Source: Christensenella intestinihominis
GTDB lineage: Bacteria > Bacillota > Clostridia > Christensenellales > Christensenellaceae
NCBI RefSeq assembly: GCF_001678845.1
Contig: NZ_MAIQ01000009.1
Coordinates: forward strand, 1 to 64,000
Direction of reading: 5' to 3'
DNA: 64,000 nt
Every line of letters starts with the position of its first letter. The stretch's first letter is position 1. Below the pieces are notes generated by a model. That model was not told the origin of the DNA and did no database searches. It saw only the letters and a list, made by a program, of their open reading frames with translations. Made by a program: the position numbers and the translations under genes. Shown here one piece after another: positions 1 through 10,800 of the stretch.

Positions 1-60
1 TTTCTCTTTCATGACTGCTATTCAGTTTTGAATGTGCTTGGCACTTTTAAAACTTTATAT

Positions 61-135
61 TCCTCAGTAGCTCAGCGGTAGAGCATTCGGCTGTTAACCG
101 AAGGGTCGTTGGTTCAAACCCAACCTGGGGAGCCA
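61..135 (+). tRNA. tRNA-Asn (GTT), CCA encoded
   Basis: A complete cloverleaf can be read. The acceptor TCCTCAG pairs with CTGGGGA, the anticodon loop carries GTT, the TPsiC arm contains GGTTCAAACC, and the 3' end is G plus encoded CCA. It lies just upstream of a 5S rRNA gene, as at the 3' end of many clostridial rRNA operons. Bases 1-60 hold no feature I recognise. Confidence 0.95.
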
Positions 136-196
136 TTTTCAGAGCGGATGTTACGTATGATTCTAGGTCGTAAGTTCGTCTGCCTGGGAAACAATT

Positions 197-313
<117 letters not shown>

Positions 314-320
314 TCCAAAT

Positions 321-351
321 AAAAAAACCATGAGTATCTCATGGTTTTTTT
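321..351 (+). terminator. rRNA operon terminator
   Basis: AAAAAAACCATGAG, loop TAT, CTCATGGTTTTTTT: a perfect hairpin with a run of T directly after 5S rRNA. A diverged copy with the same flanks lies at 22632-22663. Confidence 0.9.
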
Positions 352-362
352 ATTTATAGAGA

Positions 363-439
363 TAGTAAGTAAGACTTATAAAATCCATAAGAAAAAAAGT
401 AAATGGCAGATATGTAAGAACATATTATCCGAATCGCAG
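363..439 (+). pseudogene. Possible remnant of a small zinc-ribbon gene
   Basis: The stretch from about 368 (GTAAGACTTATAAAATCCA) closely matches the start of the intact zinc-ribbon gene at 22784 (GTAAGACTTGTAAAATCCA). No start codon, ribosome site or open frame with the later CPKC motif survives. It is followed by the same type of terminator as the intact copy. I read it as a decayed partial duplicate; the match is short, so this is tentative. Confidence 0.35.
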
Positions 440-478
440 GTACGGTTCTGGAGCCTCGAATCCATACCGTACTTTTTT
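440..478 (+). terminator. Hairpin terminator (paralogue of 22951-22989)
   Basis: GTACGGT pairs with ACCGTAC, and an inner TGGA pairs with TCCA, followed by TTTTTT. The downstream arm ATCCATACCGTAC is nearly identical to that at 22970-22983, so the two loci share terminator as well as gene remnants. Confidence 0.65.
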
Positions 479-544
479 GGTTTGAAGAAGCATTACAGAT
501 TTCCGGTATTTATGGCAGGGGCCTTTGTAAGAGTACCATGTCTC

Positions 545-1363
545 TTAATCGCTACCCAATTCCTTTTTGATCGCTGAATACTGTCTGGCAGGAACTGGAA
601 TTCTGGCGCCGCCGGCAAGCATGATATAATACCGGCCGATTTCTATCACATAATCTGTGTTCACCAAATAAGAACGATGCACCCGCAAAAAATGCTTGGG
701 CAGCATCGTTGCTGTCTTAGAGATACCTGTTGCAATTTCAATACAGCCTTTAAGGCAATGCAGGATTGTCTGGTTTTTTTTGGCGGAAACATATAAGATT
801 TCATTATCCGCGAGAATATGGGTAATCCCCGAAGTATCCCGGATAGTCAGGCATTTTTCCTTCTCTTTTTGCTGCAATTTGCCATATGTCCATTGATACA
901 TCCGTAAATAAAGGTCAAACGTCCTGTTCCTGAAAAATATATCATCGTACTTTTTATCTGCCCAAATATTGGAATGGTGCATATATGCGACTTTCGGGAA
1001 TCCATTCACCAATATGAAACGGAAGGAAAGCTGCTGGACAAGCGTAAGGGAAATATTTTTACCGTTAAATAAATTAAGGGTATAACTACCGGATGCGGTG
1101 CAGGAACAAGCATCCTCCGCCACGATTGTATATTGCTCATCAGAGATTTTCCAGCTATACTCATGCACCGGCATTCGTTTCATTACCTTACGGATGGAAT
1201 CATGCCCGGACAGCGCATATCCAGTCAGGGAGCTGATCCACAGAATCTGGTCGTCCAACCATTCCAAAAATGTATCGACGTCATGAGAATAAATTGCCTC
1301 CATGACAGCCCGGATATTTTTACCAATATCGGCCCATAAAGGGCTTCCTTCTTTCCTGCTCAA
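545..1363 (-). CDS. LytTR-domain transcriptional regulator with NTF2/PAS-like N-terminus
   Basis: 272 aa. The C-terminal third (about 165-268) is a LytTR DNA-binding domain: ILYVSA near its start, then FLRVHRSYLVN and a basic end. The N-terminal part (about 15-145) resembles a SnoaL/NTF2-like ligand-sensing fold rather than a receiver, so it is not a phosphorelay response regulator. The start is a TTG at 1363 with AAGGAG six bases upstream. It is transcribed away from the recombinase and surface genes that follow, making it a candidate regulator of the island. LytTR proteins often control surface or competence genes in Firmicutes; its target here is inferred only from position. Confidence 0.75.
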   Translation of the reverse strand: MSRKEGSPLWADIGKNIRAVMEAIYSHDVDTFLEWLDDQILWISSLTGYALSGHDSIRKVMKRMPVHEYSWKISDEQYTIVAEDACSCTASGSYTLNLFNGKNISLTLVQQLSFRFILVNGFPKVAYMHHSNIWADKKYDDIFFRNRTFDLYLRMYQWTYGKLQQKEKEKCLTIRDTSGITHILADNEILYVSAKKNQTILHCLKGCIEIATGISKTATMLPKHFLRVHRSYLVNTDYVIEIGRYYIMLAGGARIPVPARQYSAIKKELGSD

Positions 1364-1945
1364 TTTGGCTCCTTGAATTTCAAAATAATACCTGTATGGA
1401 TAATTTTACCATAGAAAGCACATTAAGATATTAAAGGACCAGATTAAAAATCGTCATTCGTTCAGGAAAGTGCATGATTCGTTTGGATTTCTTGAAATTG
1501 GCTTTGCAATGGGAATATAATTGATAAAGGAACAGGATTTATGTATTTCAGGGTAGCATAAATAAAGCTCACAGAGGAGAAACCCAGCAACAAACAAATC
1601 AAAGCAATAGAGTAAAAATCACCGCGAGTTTGATAAAAAACACGTAGATGTGTTTTGTGTTGCCTTTTTCTGTCAGATGGAAGATTAGCCTGAAAACAAA
1701 TGAATCAAAAAAATCCGTTCTTTGGACGGAGCGGATTGCGCAATAGAATTCATATTGTGCAACAAGGCGGCCAGAAGCACTAAAACCCTTATTACCAGCC
1801 TATCGTAACATCTTTTCATGAAAGTGTCAACATTCACGAAGGAAATTGTTACAGCAACGTAATAATTCAGATGTATCAAAAAAGCGGATACATAGCGGAT
1901 TTTGAGGTATAAAAGATATTTTAGGTACTATATCTGGTGAATAAG
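1364..1945. other. Long intergenic region upstream of the recombinase
   Basis: About 580 bases, AT-richer than the flanking genes, without a convincing ORF on either strand. A weak hairpin AAAACAC/GTGTTTT with a later T-rich stretch lies near 1630-1675. It must hold the promoters of the divergent LytTR and recombinase genes and, if the block is mobile, perhaps recombinase binding sites. I see no clean sigma-70 promoter. Confidence 0.5.
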
Positions 1946-1963
1946 CCGTCAGCCGAGCCGTCA
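1946..1963 (+). repeat. Paired CCGTCA repeats upstream of the recombinase
   Basis: CCGTCA occurs at 1946-1951 and 1958-1963, 12 bp start to start. A second pair lies just after the recombinase gene at 3087-3102. Paired short direct repeats bracketing a tyrosine recombinase suggest arm-type or core binding sites. Confidence 0.5.
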
Positions 1964-1994
1964 AAAATTTTAATGCAAAGAGGAGAATTTTATT

Positions 1995-3080
1995 ATGGCA
2001 AAGCGAGGAGAAAACATCTACCTGAGGAAGGACGGCAGGTGGGAAGGACGGTATATCAAAGGCAGGAAATGGGACGGCAAGCCAAGCTTCGGATATATAT
2101 ATGGCAGGAAGTATATCGAGGTCAAACAGAAGCTTACGCTCTTAAAGGTACAATTTGCAAAACAGCCGGATATGGTACGCATTTATGGAAACGGGACCGT
2201 TGCGGAATGGATGGATTACTGGCTGGAAAAGCTGACCAGGCCATATATAGGCGAGACAACCTATTATACATATAAAACACAGATTAAAACACATATCGTT
2301 TCCCGGCTCGGAGCGGTAGAAATAGGTAAATTGCAGCCAAACGATATCCAGGATTTGGTCAATGGAAAGAAGGACAGCCTATCGGCAGGAATGCTGCACA
2401 ATATACACCGCTTGCTTCGGTCTGCCATGAGGGCGGCGCACGAAAAAGGACTGATTCGGGATAACCCGTGTGTGGGAATTAAACTGCCAAGAAACAGAGC
2501 AAAAACGCCGCGGGTGCTGACAAGAAACGAGCAACAGAAGCTGGAACGGACAGCCGTAAAAAAAGGGGCGATCGAATACCTGCTGTGCCTGTATACGGGC
2601 TTGCGGCTGGGCGAGCTTTGTGCGCTTAAATGGAGCGATGTGAATTTTGAAACGGGAGCGTTGTATGTACGAGGCACCATGAAGCGTATAGACGGAAAGG
2701 CAGTGATCGGAGCGCCAAAAAGCGGAAATTCGGAACGTGAAGTGCCGGTTCCCGCCTTTGTACTGAAAATGCTGCGCATCAGGATAAAGCAAACAGGGGG
2801 AAATGGATTCGTATTCGGAACAGGCGGAAAGGCTGCCTCTATGCGCACTATGCAAGCGCGTTTGAAAGCTTTGACGAAGGGAATTGGCCTTGAAGGCGTC
2901 CATATGCATACCCTGCGGCACACCTATGCAACACGCTGCCTGGAAAACAGGATCGGCATGGAAACATTGTCTGATCTCCTTGGACACAGCGGGCCGCAAA
3001 TTACACTCAAATATTATGCGCATTGTACGCGGGAGAATAAATTCGCGTCGGTGAGAAAACTGAAAGCAATCGCCTGTTAG
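1995..3080 (+). CDS. Tyrosine recombinase/integrase
   Basis: 361 aa. It has an AP2-like arm-binding N-terminus (about 1-60), a SAM-like core-binding domain (about 65-165) and a catalytic domain (about 170-350). Catalytic residues are visible: Arg204 in TGLRLGE, Lys near 242, His305 and Arg308 in HTLRH, His331 in LLGHS, and nucleophile Tyr340/341. The ATG at 1995 has AGAGGAG upstream. It directly precedes the surface-protein gene train and is flanked by CCGTCA repeats, so it could move the island or rearrange DNA locally. No excisionase, relaxase or other transfer gene sits beside it. Confidence 0.93.
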   Translation: MAKRGENIYLRKDGRWEGRYIKGRKWDGKPSFGYIYGRKYIEVKQKLTLLKVQFAKQPDMVRIYGNGTVAEWMDYWLEKLTRPYIGETTYYTYKTQIKTHIVSRLGAVEIGKLQPNDIQDLVNGKKDSLSAGMLHNIHRLLRSAMRAAHEKGLIRDNPCVGIKLPRNRAKTPRVLTRNEQQKLERTAVKKGAIEYLLCLYTGLRLGELCALKWSDVNFETGALYVRGTMKRIDGKAVIGAPKSGNSEREVPVPAFVLKMLRIRIKQTGGNGFVFGTGGKAASMRTMQARLKALTKGIGLEGVHMHTLRHTYATRCLENRIGMETLSDLLGHSGPQITLKYYAHCTRENKFASVRKLKAIAC

Positions 3081-3086
3081 AGTTAG

Positions 3087-3102
3087 CCGTCAAAACCCGT
3101 CA
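3087..3102 (+). repeat. Paired CCGTCA repeats downstream of the recombinase
   Basis: CCGTCA at 3087-3092 and 3097-3102, 10 bp apart, starting seven bases after the recombinase stop codon. The longer string AGCCGTCAAAA is shared with 1956-1966, giving an 11-bp direct repeat on both sides of the gene. Confidence 0.5.
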
Positions 3103-3334
3103 GGCATGTACCTTGAAAACCGAATATAATGCGGAAAACAGGGAGCGTATGCAATATGAATTCTATTGCGCAACGGGGATGGTTACGCCAAGCCTGTACT
3201 TGGTCGGGGGTATCTGGGGATACGCCGGCCCTGTCAGCAATATCTCTAAAACAGATGTGCTGCTATTGACAGGATACCATAACAAGGCAGCCGGAGACAT
3301 TAAAGTTACAAACGTTTTAATATTGGGGATAAGC

Positions 3335-4822
3335 ATGAAAAGCATTCAATTAAAAATGATTATCACGCTGGCATTGGCGCTTATATTGTTGGTAAGCGTA
3401 ATCGCATATGCCGTGCCGGATGAAGCCCGGGAGTCTGCGGCAGCCGGTACAAGCGTGCCACAGGAAACCGAAGAACCAATTTCAACGGAAGTGCCCGCCG
3501 GAACATCCGAAGCAGGCGCAACGCCTGATGCGGAACTGAAAACAACGCAATCCACGCCGGAAGGCACTTTTTTTTCGGAAGATAACATACCGAGCAAGGA
3601 AAGTATAGTAATATCCACGGTTACCGATTTGCAGAAGATCGGGCAGGATGAAGCATATCCGCTGGACGGAAACTATATCCTCGCAAACAATATAGACGGC
3701 GGGGGAATGGCATTTGCCCCGATTGGGAGTATTGACACGCCCTTTTCCGGAACATTTGACGGAAGCGGACATATGGTCGCAAACCTGCAAATTGCGGACG
3801 GCGGACTATTTGCGAACCTCTCGGGGACGGTGCATTCGCTTGAACTAAAGGATATATCCGTAAAGGCAGCCGACACAGCGGGGGTGCTGGCGGGAACGGT
3901 TTCGGGCAGCGCGGAGATTGCAGACGTTTTTATTACGGGGACAATCACCCTTTCGGAAGAACATCCGGAAAATGTAATGGCCGGAGGCCTTGCCGGGGTT
4001 GTGGAAAACGCGGCCAAAATACAAAATACGCAGGCATACGTGGAAATCAACGAGATACAGGATATGGATAAGTTGGTGGGCGCGCTGGTTGGCAACAATA
4101 AAGCTGTGCCGGAAACTTACTCGGGATGTACGTGGTCGCCGTCTTATACAGGGCAGGCGTTTGGGCTTGACAGCACGGTAAATAAAAGCGAAGGCGCCGC
4201 GACCATTCAAAGCGCGCCGTCTTATGTAACGCTTATGACAGGCGGGAAAAGCCAACAGGTTACGGCAGACACGGAAAACGCGGCGGTGCGGGGCCTTGCG
4301 TTCCGGGAATGGACAACCGGCGGAGAACTATTCAAACTGGCGGGAGGCCAAACGGAAACGGCGACAGTGACAAGTGAAAATGAACAGGGAGCAGGGAACC
4401 TGACTGCAGTTTATGAAAAAATATGGGCGGACCAAAGCAAAACGCAAATATATTTTCCTGTTCCCGTCATCATATCAGAAAATACGGGCGGTGAACAACC
4501 ACTGGAACCCGTAGACCCCGTATTCCCGACAGAGATAGAGCAAATTACGGAAGTAAAACCTCTGGATGGCGTATTTCCTACGCTGATTGAAACGGATATC
4601 CGCATTATAAAGAATCCTGTGGATACTACGGGAAGCGCGGGGGAGAAAGTAACGTTTTCCGTAGAGGCACAGGGCGAGGCCCTCCTGTACCAATGGCAGG
4701 TCAGTGCGGACGGCGGAAGTACATGGACCGATATTGAAGGAGCGGCAGGGCGCGAGTATACCTTTGCGGCAACACCGGAAGACAACGGAAAGCAGTTCCG
4801 TTGCGCGGTAAGCGGAAAATAA
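3335..4822 (+). CDS. Secreted GLUG-repeat and Ig-like surface protein
   Basis: 495 aa from the ATG at 3335, chosen because GGGG lies six bases upstream and a clear signal peptide follows (IITLALALILLVSVIAYA). The longer frame from 3113 lacks this. A Thr/Glu/Pro-rich linker is followed by a GLUG-type beta-helix region (about 90-265, with FSGTFDGSGHMVANL). The end is an Ig-like domain (about 410-495) with LYQWQVSADGGSTW. The domain stops abruptly at QFRCAVSGK, where such domains normally continue one or two strands, so the C-terminus may be truncated. It ends in TAATG, overlapping the next start by one base. Confidence 0.8.
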   Translation: MKSIQLKMIITLALALILLVSVIAYAVPDEARESAAAGTSVPQETEEPISTEVPAGTSEAGATPDAELKTTQSTPEGTFFSEDNIPSKESIVISTVTDLQKIGQDEAYPLDGNYILANNIDGGGMAFAPIGSIDTPFSGTFDGSGHMVANLQIADGGLFANLSGTVHSLELKDISVKAADTAGVLAGTVSGSAEIADVFITGTITLSEEHPENVMAGGLAGVVENAAKIQNTQAYVEINEIQDMDKLVGALVGNNKAVPETYSGCTWSPSYTGQAFGLDSTVNKSEGAATIQSAPSYVTLMTGGKSQQVTADTENAAVRGLAFREWTTGGELFKLAGGQTETATVTSENEQGAGNLTAVYEKIWADQSKTQIYFPVPVIISENTGGEQPLEPVDPVFPTEIEQITEVKPLDGVFPTLIETDIRIIKNPVDTTGSAGEKVTFSVEAQGEALLYQWQVSADGGSTWTDIEGAAGREYTFAATPEDNGKQFRCAVSGK

Positions 4823-7800
4823 TGAAACGTATGACGAGGCAGCGTATGAAAGGCAGCGGGAAACCCGGAAAAATAATATACCGTCTTACAGGCGTGCTCT
4901 TAGCGGCGGCGCTGTTATTTGGCATATCTCCGGCAGCAGGCGCGGTTGAAATTATAAAACCGGAAACCGAAGAAACGGATGCGCTACAGGCAAAACAGAT
5001 CAGCGAGATTTTCCCGCTTGAATTGGCGGAACCAACGGAAAAAAGTGATTTGCCCGGGGAAAAAACGGTTTATTCCGGGGCGGCGACGCTTTCCATCGAA
5101 CCGCGGGCCGGGGAAATTGCAATCGCTTCCGCGGCAGAGCTTGCAAAAATTGGCGTAGATGCAAATTATCCCCTGAGCGGTAATTACGTACAGACAGCCA
5201 ATATCGACTTGTCCGGGTACGCGGAAGGCGTATGGACGCCGATCGGGTATTATACGTCCGCGGCGGACAACGCGCCGTTCACGGGAACGTACGATGGGCG
5301 GGGCTACAAAGTTACTGGTCTGAAGATTACGGGGGCAGAAGACTACCGCGGCCTGTTCGGGTACGCGCTTGGGGCGACGTTCAAGAACATTAATATTGAA
5401 AACGCGAGCGTGGCGGGCAGAAGTTACGTGGGCCTGCTGGCGGGGTGGATCGCAAGCAGCGGAATTGTACAAAACTGCAAGGTAAACGGCGGCACGGTGA
5501 CGGGAAGCAGCAACTATGTCGGGGGCTTTGCCGGGCAGGCGCAGGGAGTCGCGTTCACGGGCAGCCAAAACAACAGCCTGACGGTGGCTATAACAGGCGG
5601 CTCATATGCAGGCGGCTTTGTAGGAATGGGAACCAACTTATCGTTTGTGGATTGCGAAAGTAACAGCCTTGAGCTGGCGTCGCCGCGCAACTACCTTGGA
5701 GGATTTGTGGGACAGGGAACGAATACGTCGCTGGTGAGGTGCGACACAAACGGGGGAACAGTGAGCGCGGTGACGACCAACCGAAGCAATATCGGCGGGC
5801 TGATCGGGAATGAAACCGGGAAGTTGATGATCGACCAATGCTACAACACGGCGGCCATCAAAGGCGGCACGCAGGTAGGCGGTCTTGTAGGGAACGCGGC
5901 GCTGGGGAACGGGACGGTCACCAACAGCTACAACCGGGGTGTGATCAACATCAGTGCTACGGGAGCGACGACTACTATGTTTGGCGGGCTGGTGGGGCAG
6001 ATCGTACGGAACACGTCATATACGTTTGAGGTCAGCGGATGCTATTCGTCGGAGTTTGTATACGGGGGACGTGCGATCGGTTATCTGTCGAACGTCTCCC
6101 AGCTATCAGGTTCAAACAACTACTACACGGAACGGACGCAGTGCTCGGTTCCGCTGCAGGCGGCGGCACCGGCGGGATTCGCGGAAAAGGTGACGGATGC
6201 GGCGCTGTGGAGGACGCTGCCGAGCGACGCGTACAGGCTGCGGAGCGGCGGCGCGGAAGCGCCGGTGCTGAAGGACAACCCGGAGCCGGACGCGGACCAG
6301 AGGACGTATGAGGTAAAGACGGCGGAGGACCTGTATAAGGTGCGCAACGATCTGCAGGGGAACTATGTGCAGACGGCGGACATCGACCTGTCGGCATATG
6401 CAGAGTGGGAGACGATCGGGTATTTCACGTCCACGTCGGATTACGCTCCGTTCACAGGGACGTACGACGGCGGCGGCTACAGGATTACGGGCCTTAAGAT
6501 GACGGGAACAAAGGACTACCGGGGCCTGTTCGGGTATTCGATTGGAGCAACGTTCCGGCATATGCGGATCGAAGGTGCGGATGTTGCGGGAGCAACCTAT
6601 GTGAGCGCGCTTGCGGCATATGCAATAGACGGGACGTTTGAAGACTGCAAGGCGGAAGAGGGCACATTCCTGGCGACGGGCAATTACCTTGGGGGCCTGA
6701 CGGGATATTTGCTGCGGGGGACGTATGCGGACTGCGAGAGCAGTGGAAACACCTTCGAAGGAAGTACCTATATTGGCGGCCTTGTAGGATATGGAATGGA
6801 CGTAAGCATGGAGAGGTGTGATACGAACGGCGGAATCCTGCAGGGCAGGTCAACAAGGACGGGCGGAACGACGGGCGGACTTGTGGGGGGCGTCGTGGGC
6901 GTAACGAGACTCATAAAGTGCTACAATACGGCGGAGGTGAACGTGGGGGCGGCGAGCGCAGGAGGCCTTATTGGTTACCTGCAGGGAACGGACGCGGCGA
7001 TCACGGACAGCTACAGCCGGGAGGCGGTGACGGGGCCGTCTTACGCGGGCGGACTGGTTGGACGGCTTACAATGGACGCGGCGGCAAGCCCGGCGGTGTT
7101 CACAGGATGCTATGCGTCGGGGGCGGTGACAGGAGCGACGGGAGCGATTGCGAACAATACGAACGGTGCGGTAACGGGCAGCGGGAACTACTACACGGTA
7201 AAGACAGAGAGGACGCTGGCGCTGTCGAAAGACGAGCCAAGCGGCTTTGCCACAAAGGTCGAGGATACCTTTATGTGGGTCACTCTCCCAAGTAATTCCT
7301 ATCAAAAAATAATTGCAGGATATCCGATCCTTATCGATAACCCGGAGCCGGGAACGGAACAAAAAACATACGAGGTATGGACGGCGGAGGATTTATTCAA
7401 CGCGCGCAATGATATGCGCGGGAATTATATCCAGATGCAGGACATTGACCTGTCCGGCTATGACAACTGGACGCCGATCGGGTATTATACGTCCGCGGCG
7501 GACAATGCGCCGTTCACGGGAACGTACGACGGGCGCGGATACAAGATAACGGGGCTGAAGGTCACAGGGACAGGCAACTACCGGGGGCTGTTCGGATACG
7601 CGCTTGGGGCGACGTTCAAGAATATTAATATTGAAAACGCGAGCGTGACAGGCACAAATTACGTAGGTGTGCTGGCGGGGTGGATCACGAGCAGCGGAAT
7701 TGTGCAAAACTGTAAGGTAAACGGGGGCACAGTGGCAGGGGCCCAGTATATTGGAGGCTTTGCGGGACAGGCGCAGGGAGTCGCGTTCACGGGCAGCCAA

Positions 7801-10800
7801 AACAACAGCCTGACGGTAACGGCTTCAAGTTCAAGCGCCTTTGCGGGCGGTTTTGCAGGAATAGGAACAGACCTGTCGTTTGAAGACTGCGAGAGTAACA
7901 GCCTTGAACTGGCGTCGCCGCGCAACTACCTTGGAGGATTTGTGGGGCAGGGAACGAATACGTCGTTGGTGAGGTGCGACACAAACGGCGGAACGGTAAG
8001 CGCGGTAACGACCTACCGGAGTTGTATCGGGGGGCTGATCGGGAATGAAACGGGTAAATTGACGATCGACCAATGCTACAACACGGCGGCCATCAAGGGC
8101 GGTACGCTTGTAGGCGGTCTTGTAGGGAACGCGGCGCTTGGGGACGGGACAGTCACCAACAGCTACAACCGCGGCGTGATTAACATCAGCGGTATGTCGT
8201 CAGGCACATCTCCAACATACTTATTCGGCGGATTGGTGGGCCAGATCGTACGGAACACGTCGTATACGTTTGAGGTCAGCGGATGCTATTCGTCGGAGTT
8301 TGTATACGGGGGACGCGCGATCGGCTACCTGTCGAACGTCTCGCAGCTATCAGGTTCAAACAACTACTACACGGAACGGACGCAGTGCTCGATTCCACTG
8401 CAGGCGGCGGCACCGGCGGGATTCGTGGAAAAGGTGACGGATGCAACGCTGTGGAGGACGCTGCCGAGCGGCGTATACAGGCTGCGGAGCGGCGGCGCGG
8501 AAGCGCCGGTGCTGAAGGACAACCCGGAGCCGGACGCGGACCAGAGGACGTATGAGGTAAAGACGGCGGAGGACCTGTATAAGGTGCGCAACGATCTGCA
8601 GGGGAACTATGTGCAGACGGCGGACATCGACCTGTCGGCATATGCAGAGTGGGAGACGATCGGGTATTTCACGTCCACGTCGGATTATGCGCCGTTCACG
8701 GGAACGTACGACGGCGGCGGCTACAAAATCACGGGCCTTAAGATGACGGGAACAAACAGCTACCGGGGCCTGTTCGGGTATTCGATTGGAGCAACGTTCC
8801 GGCATATGCGGATCGAAGGTGCGGATGTTGCGGGAGCAACCTATGTGAGCGCGCTGGCGGCATATGCGGCAGACGGAACGTTTGAAGACTGCAAGGCGGA
8901 AGAAGGCGCATTCCTGGCGACAGGCAATTACCTTGGGGGCCTGACGGGATATTTGCTGCGGGGGACGTATGCGGACTGCGAGAGCAGTGGAAACACCTTC
9001 GAAGGAAGTACCTATATTGGCGGGATCGTTGGGGGCGGCCAGGACGTAAGCATGGAGAGGTGCGATACGAACGGCGGAATCCTGCAGGGCAGGTCAACCA
9101 AGACGGGCGGAACGACAGGTGGACTTGTGGGGGGCGTCGTGGGCGTAACGAGACTCATAAAGTGCTACAACACGGCGGAGGTGAACGTGGGAGCGGCGAA
9201 CGCAGGCGGCCTTATTGGTTACCTGCAGGGAACGGACGCGGCGATCACGGACAGCTACAGCCGGGGGGCGGTGACGGGGCCGTCGTATGCGGGCGGACTG
9301 GTTGGACGGCTTACAATGGATGCGGCGGCAAGCCCGGCGGTGTTCACAGGATGCTATGCGTCGGGGGCGGTGACGGGAGCGACGGGAGCGATTGCGAACA
9401 ATACGAACGGTGCGGTAACGGGCAGCGGGAACTATTACACGGTAAAGACGGAGAGGACGCTGGCGCTGTCGAAAGACGAGCCGAGCGGCTTTGCCACAAA
9501 GGTCAACGATATGGATATGTTTGAGATATGCCCGAGCAATTCATACCAGCTTCTGCCGGGCGAATATCCAATTTTAGGGGAAAATCCGGAGCCGACGGCG
9601 CCGGCAACCGAGGTGCGCACTGCGGAAGAACTGTATAACGTACGCAATAACCTCAAGGGGAATTATATCCAGACGGCGGACATCGACCTGTCCGGTTATG
9701 CAAATTGGGACCCCATTACGGAATTCACAGGAGTATACAACGGGAACGGCTATAAAATCACGGGATTGAAGATAACGGGAACAAGCGGCAACCGTGGATT
9801 GTTTGGAAACACAAAAGGCGCCTTTTTGCGGAATATCCGCATCGAGGGAGCCAATATTGCCGGAAAAAATTACCTTGGCGCGCTCGCATCGAATGCGAAT
9901 GCAACGATCATTATAAACTGCGAGGCAAACCAATGCACGTTAAGCGGAACCAATTATGTGGGCGGACTGGTTGGGCAGACAAATTCGGAAACATCGTTTA
10001 CGAACTGCGACGTCAACGGGGGAACGGTGAGCGCTACCACAAACCAGGCAGGGGGAATTACCGGCCAGATGCAGGGAAATGTGACGATAGACGGCTGCTA
10101 CGTGACGGCGAATATTTCGGCGGCAAGCTTTCCCGGGGGAATCGTGGGATATATGTCCAGCGGTACAGGCACGATCATAACCTCCTACAGCAGGGGAAGC
10201 GTAACGGGCACCACGGGCGGCGGAATTGTGGGAAGCCTCAATGCGGGAACGCTGTCAATAAATGCATGCTATGTAACGGGAAACATATCGAGCGGAACGG
10301 CGGTGATTGGAAACGGCAGCGCATCCGGCGGATCAAATTATTATACGGATTCCACAGGAGCATCCGGCGCGGGGAATGTTGCCGCCACGAAGCTTTCCAA
10401 CAGCCAAATGATGGCGACGCTACCGAGTGGGGACTATGTACTTGCCGCCGGGAATTACCCGAATATCAGGAGTAACCCGGAAAACCTGAAGGATGAAACG
10501 CCGCCCGTGGTTGCGAACATCACCGTCAGCAACGCAGGCATGTTTGCAAAAACAAAGAGCGTCAGCGCAACCGTTACGGATGACATGACAGGAGTAAGCA
10601 CGGTTTTCTGGGCTGAAACGGCGGACGCTGAATCAGGAACCGCGCTTGCAAAGGACGGCGATCAATGGAGTTCGCTTACGCCGTTTGAAAAGGAAGGAAC
10701 CTATTACATCATTGCTTATGATGTGGCAAAAAACAGGTCGGTTGCATCCTTTGTGATCGATAAGCTGGACAATACCGCGCCGACAATCAGCAATATTACG

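Noticed and set aside
341-577. Plus-strand ORF of 78 codons after 5S rRNA
   Set aside because: It begins inside the rRNA terminator, crosses a second terminator, and has no ribosome site; it overlaps the end of the LytTR gene.
1685-1879. Minus-strand ORF of 64 codons before the recombinase
   Set aside because: No ribosome site, composition not protein-like, no recognisable family.
1995-3080. Prophage
   Set aside because: The recombinase is the only phage-like gene; no capsid, terminase, tail or lysis genes follow.
5445-9933. Many long open frames opposite or beside the GLUG gene
   Set aside because: They are by-products of GC-rich repeated codons; they duplicate with the repeat and lack start signals.
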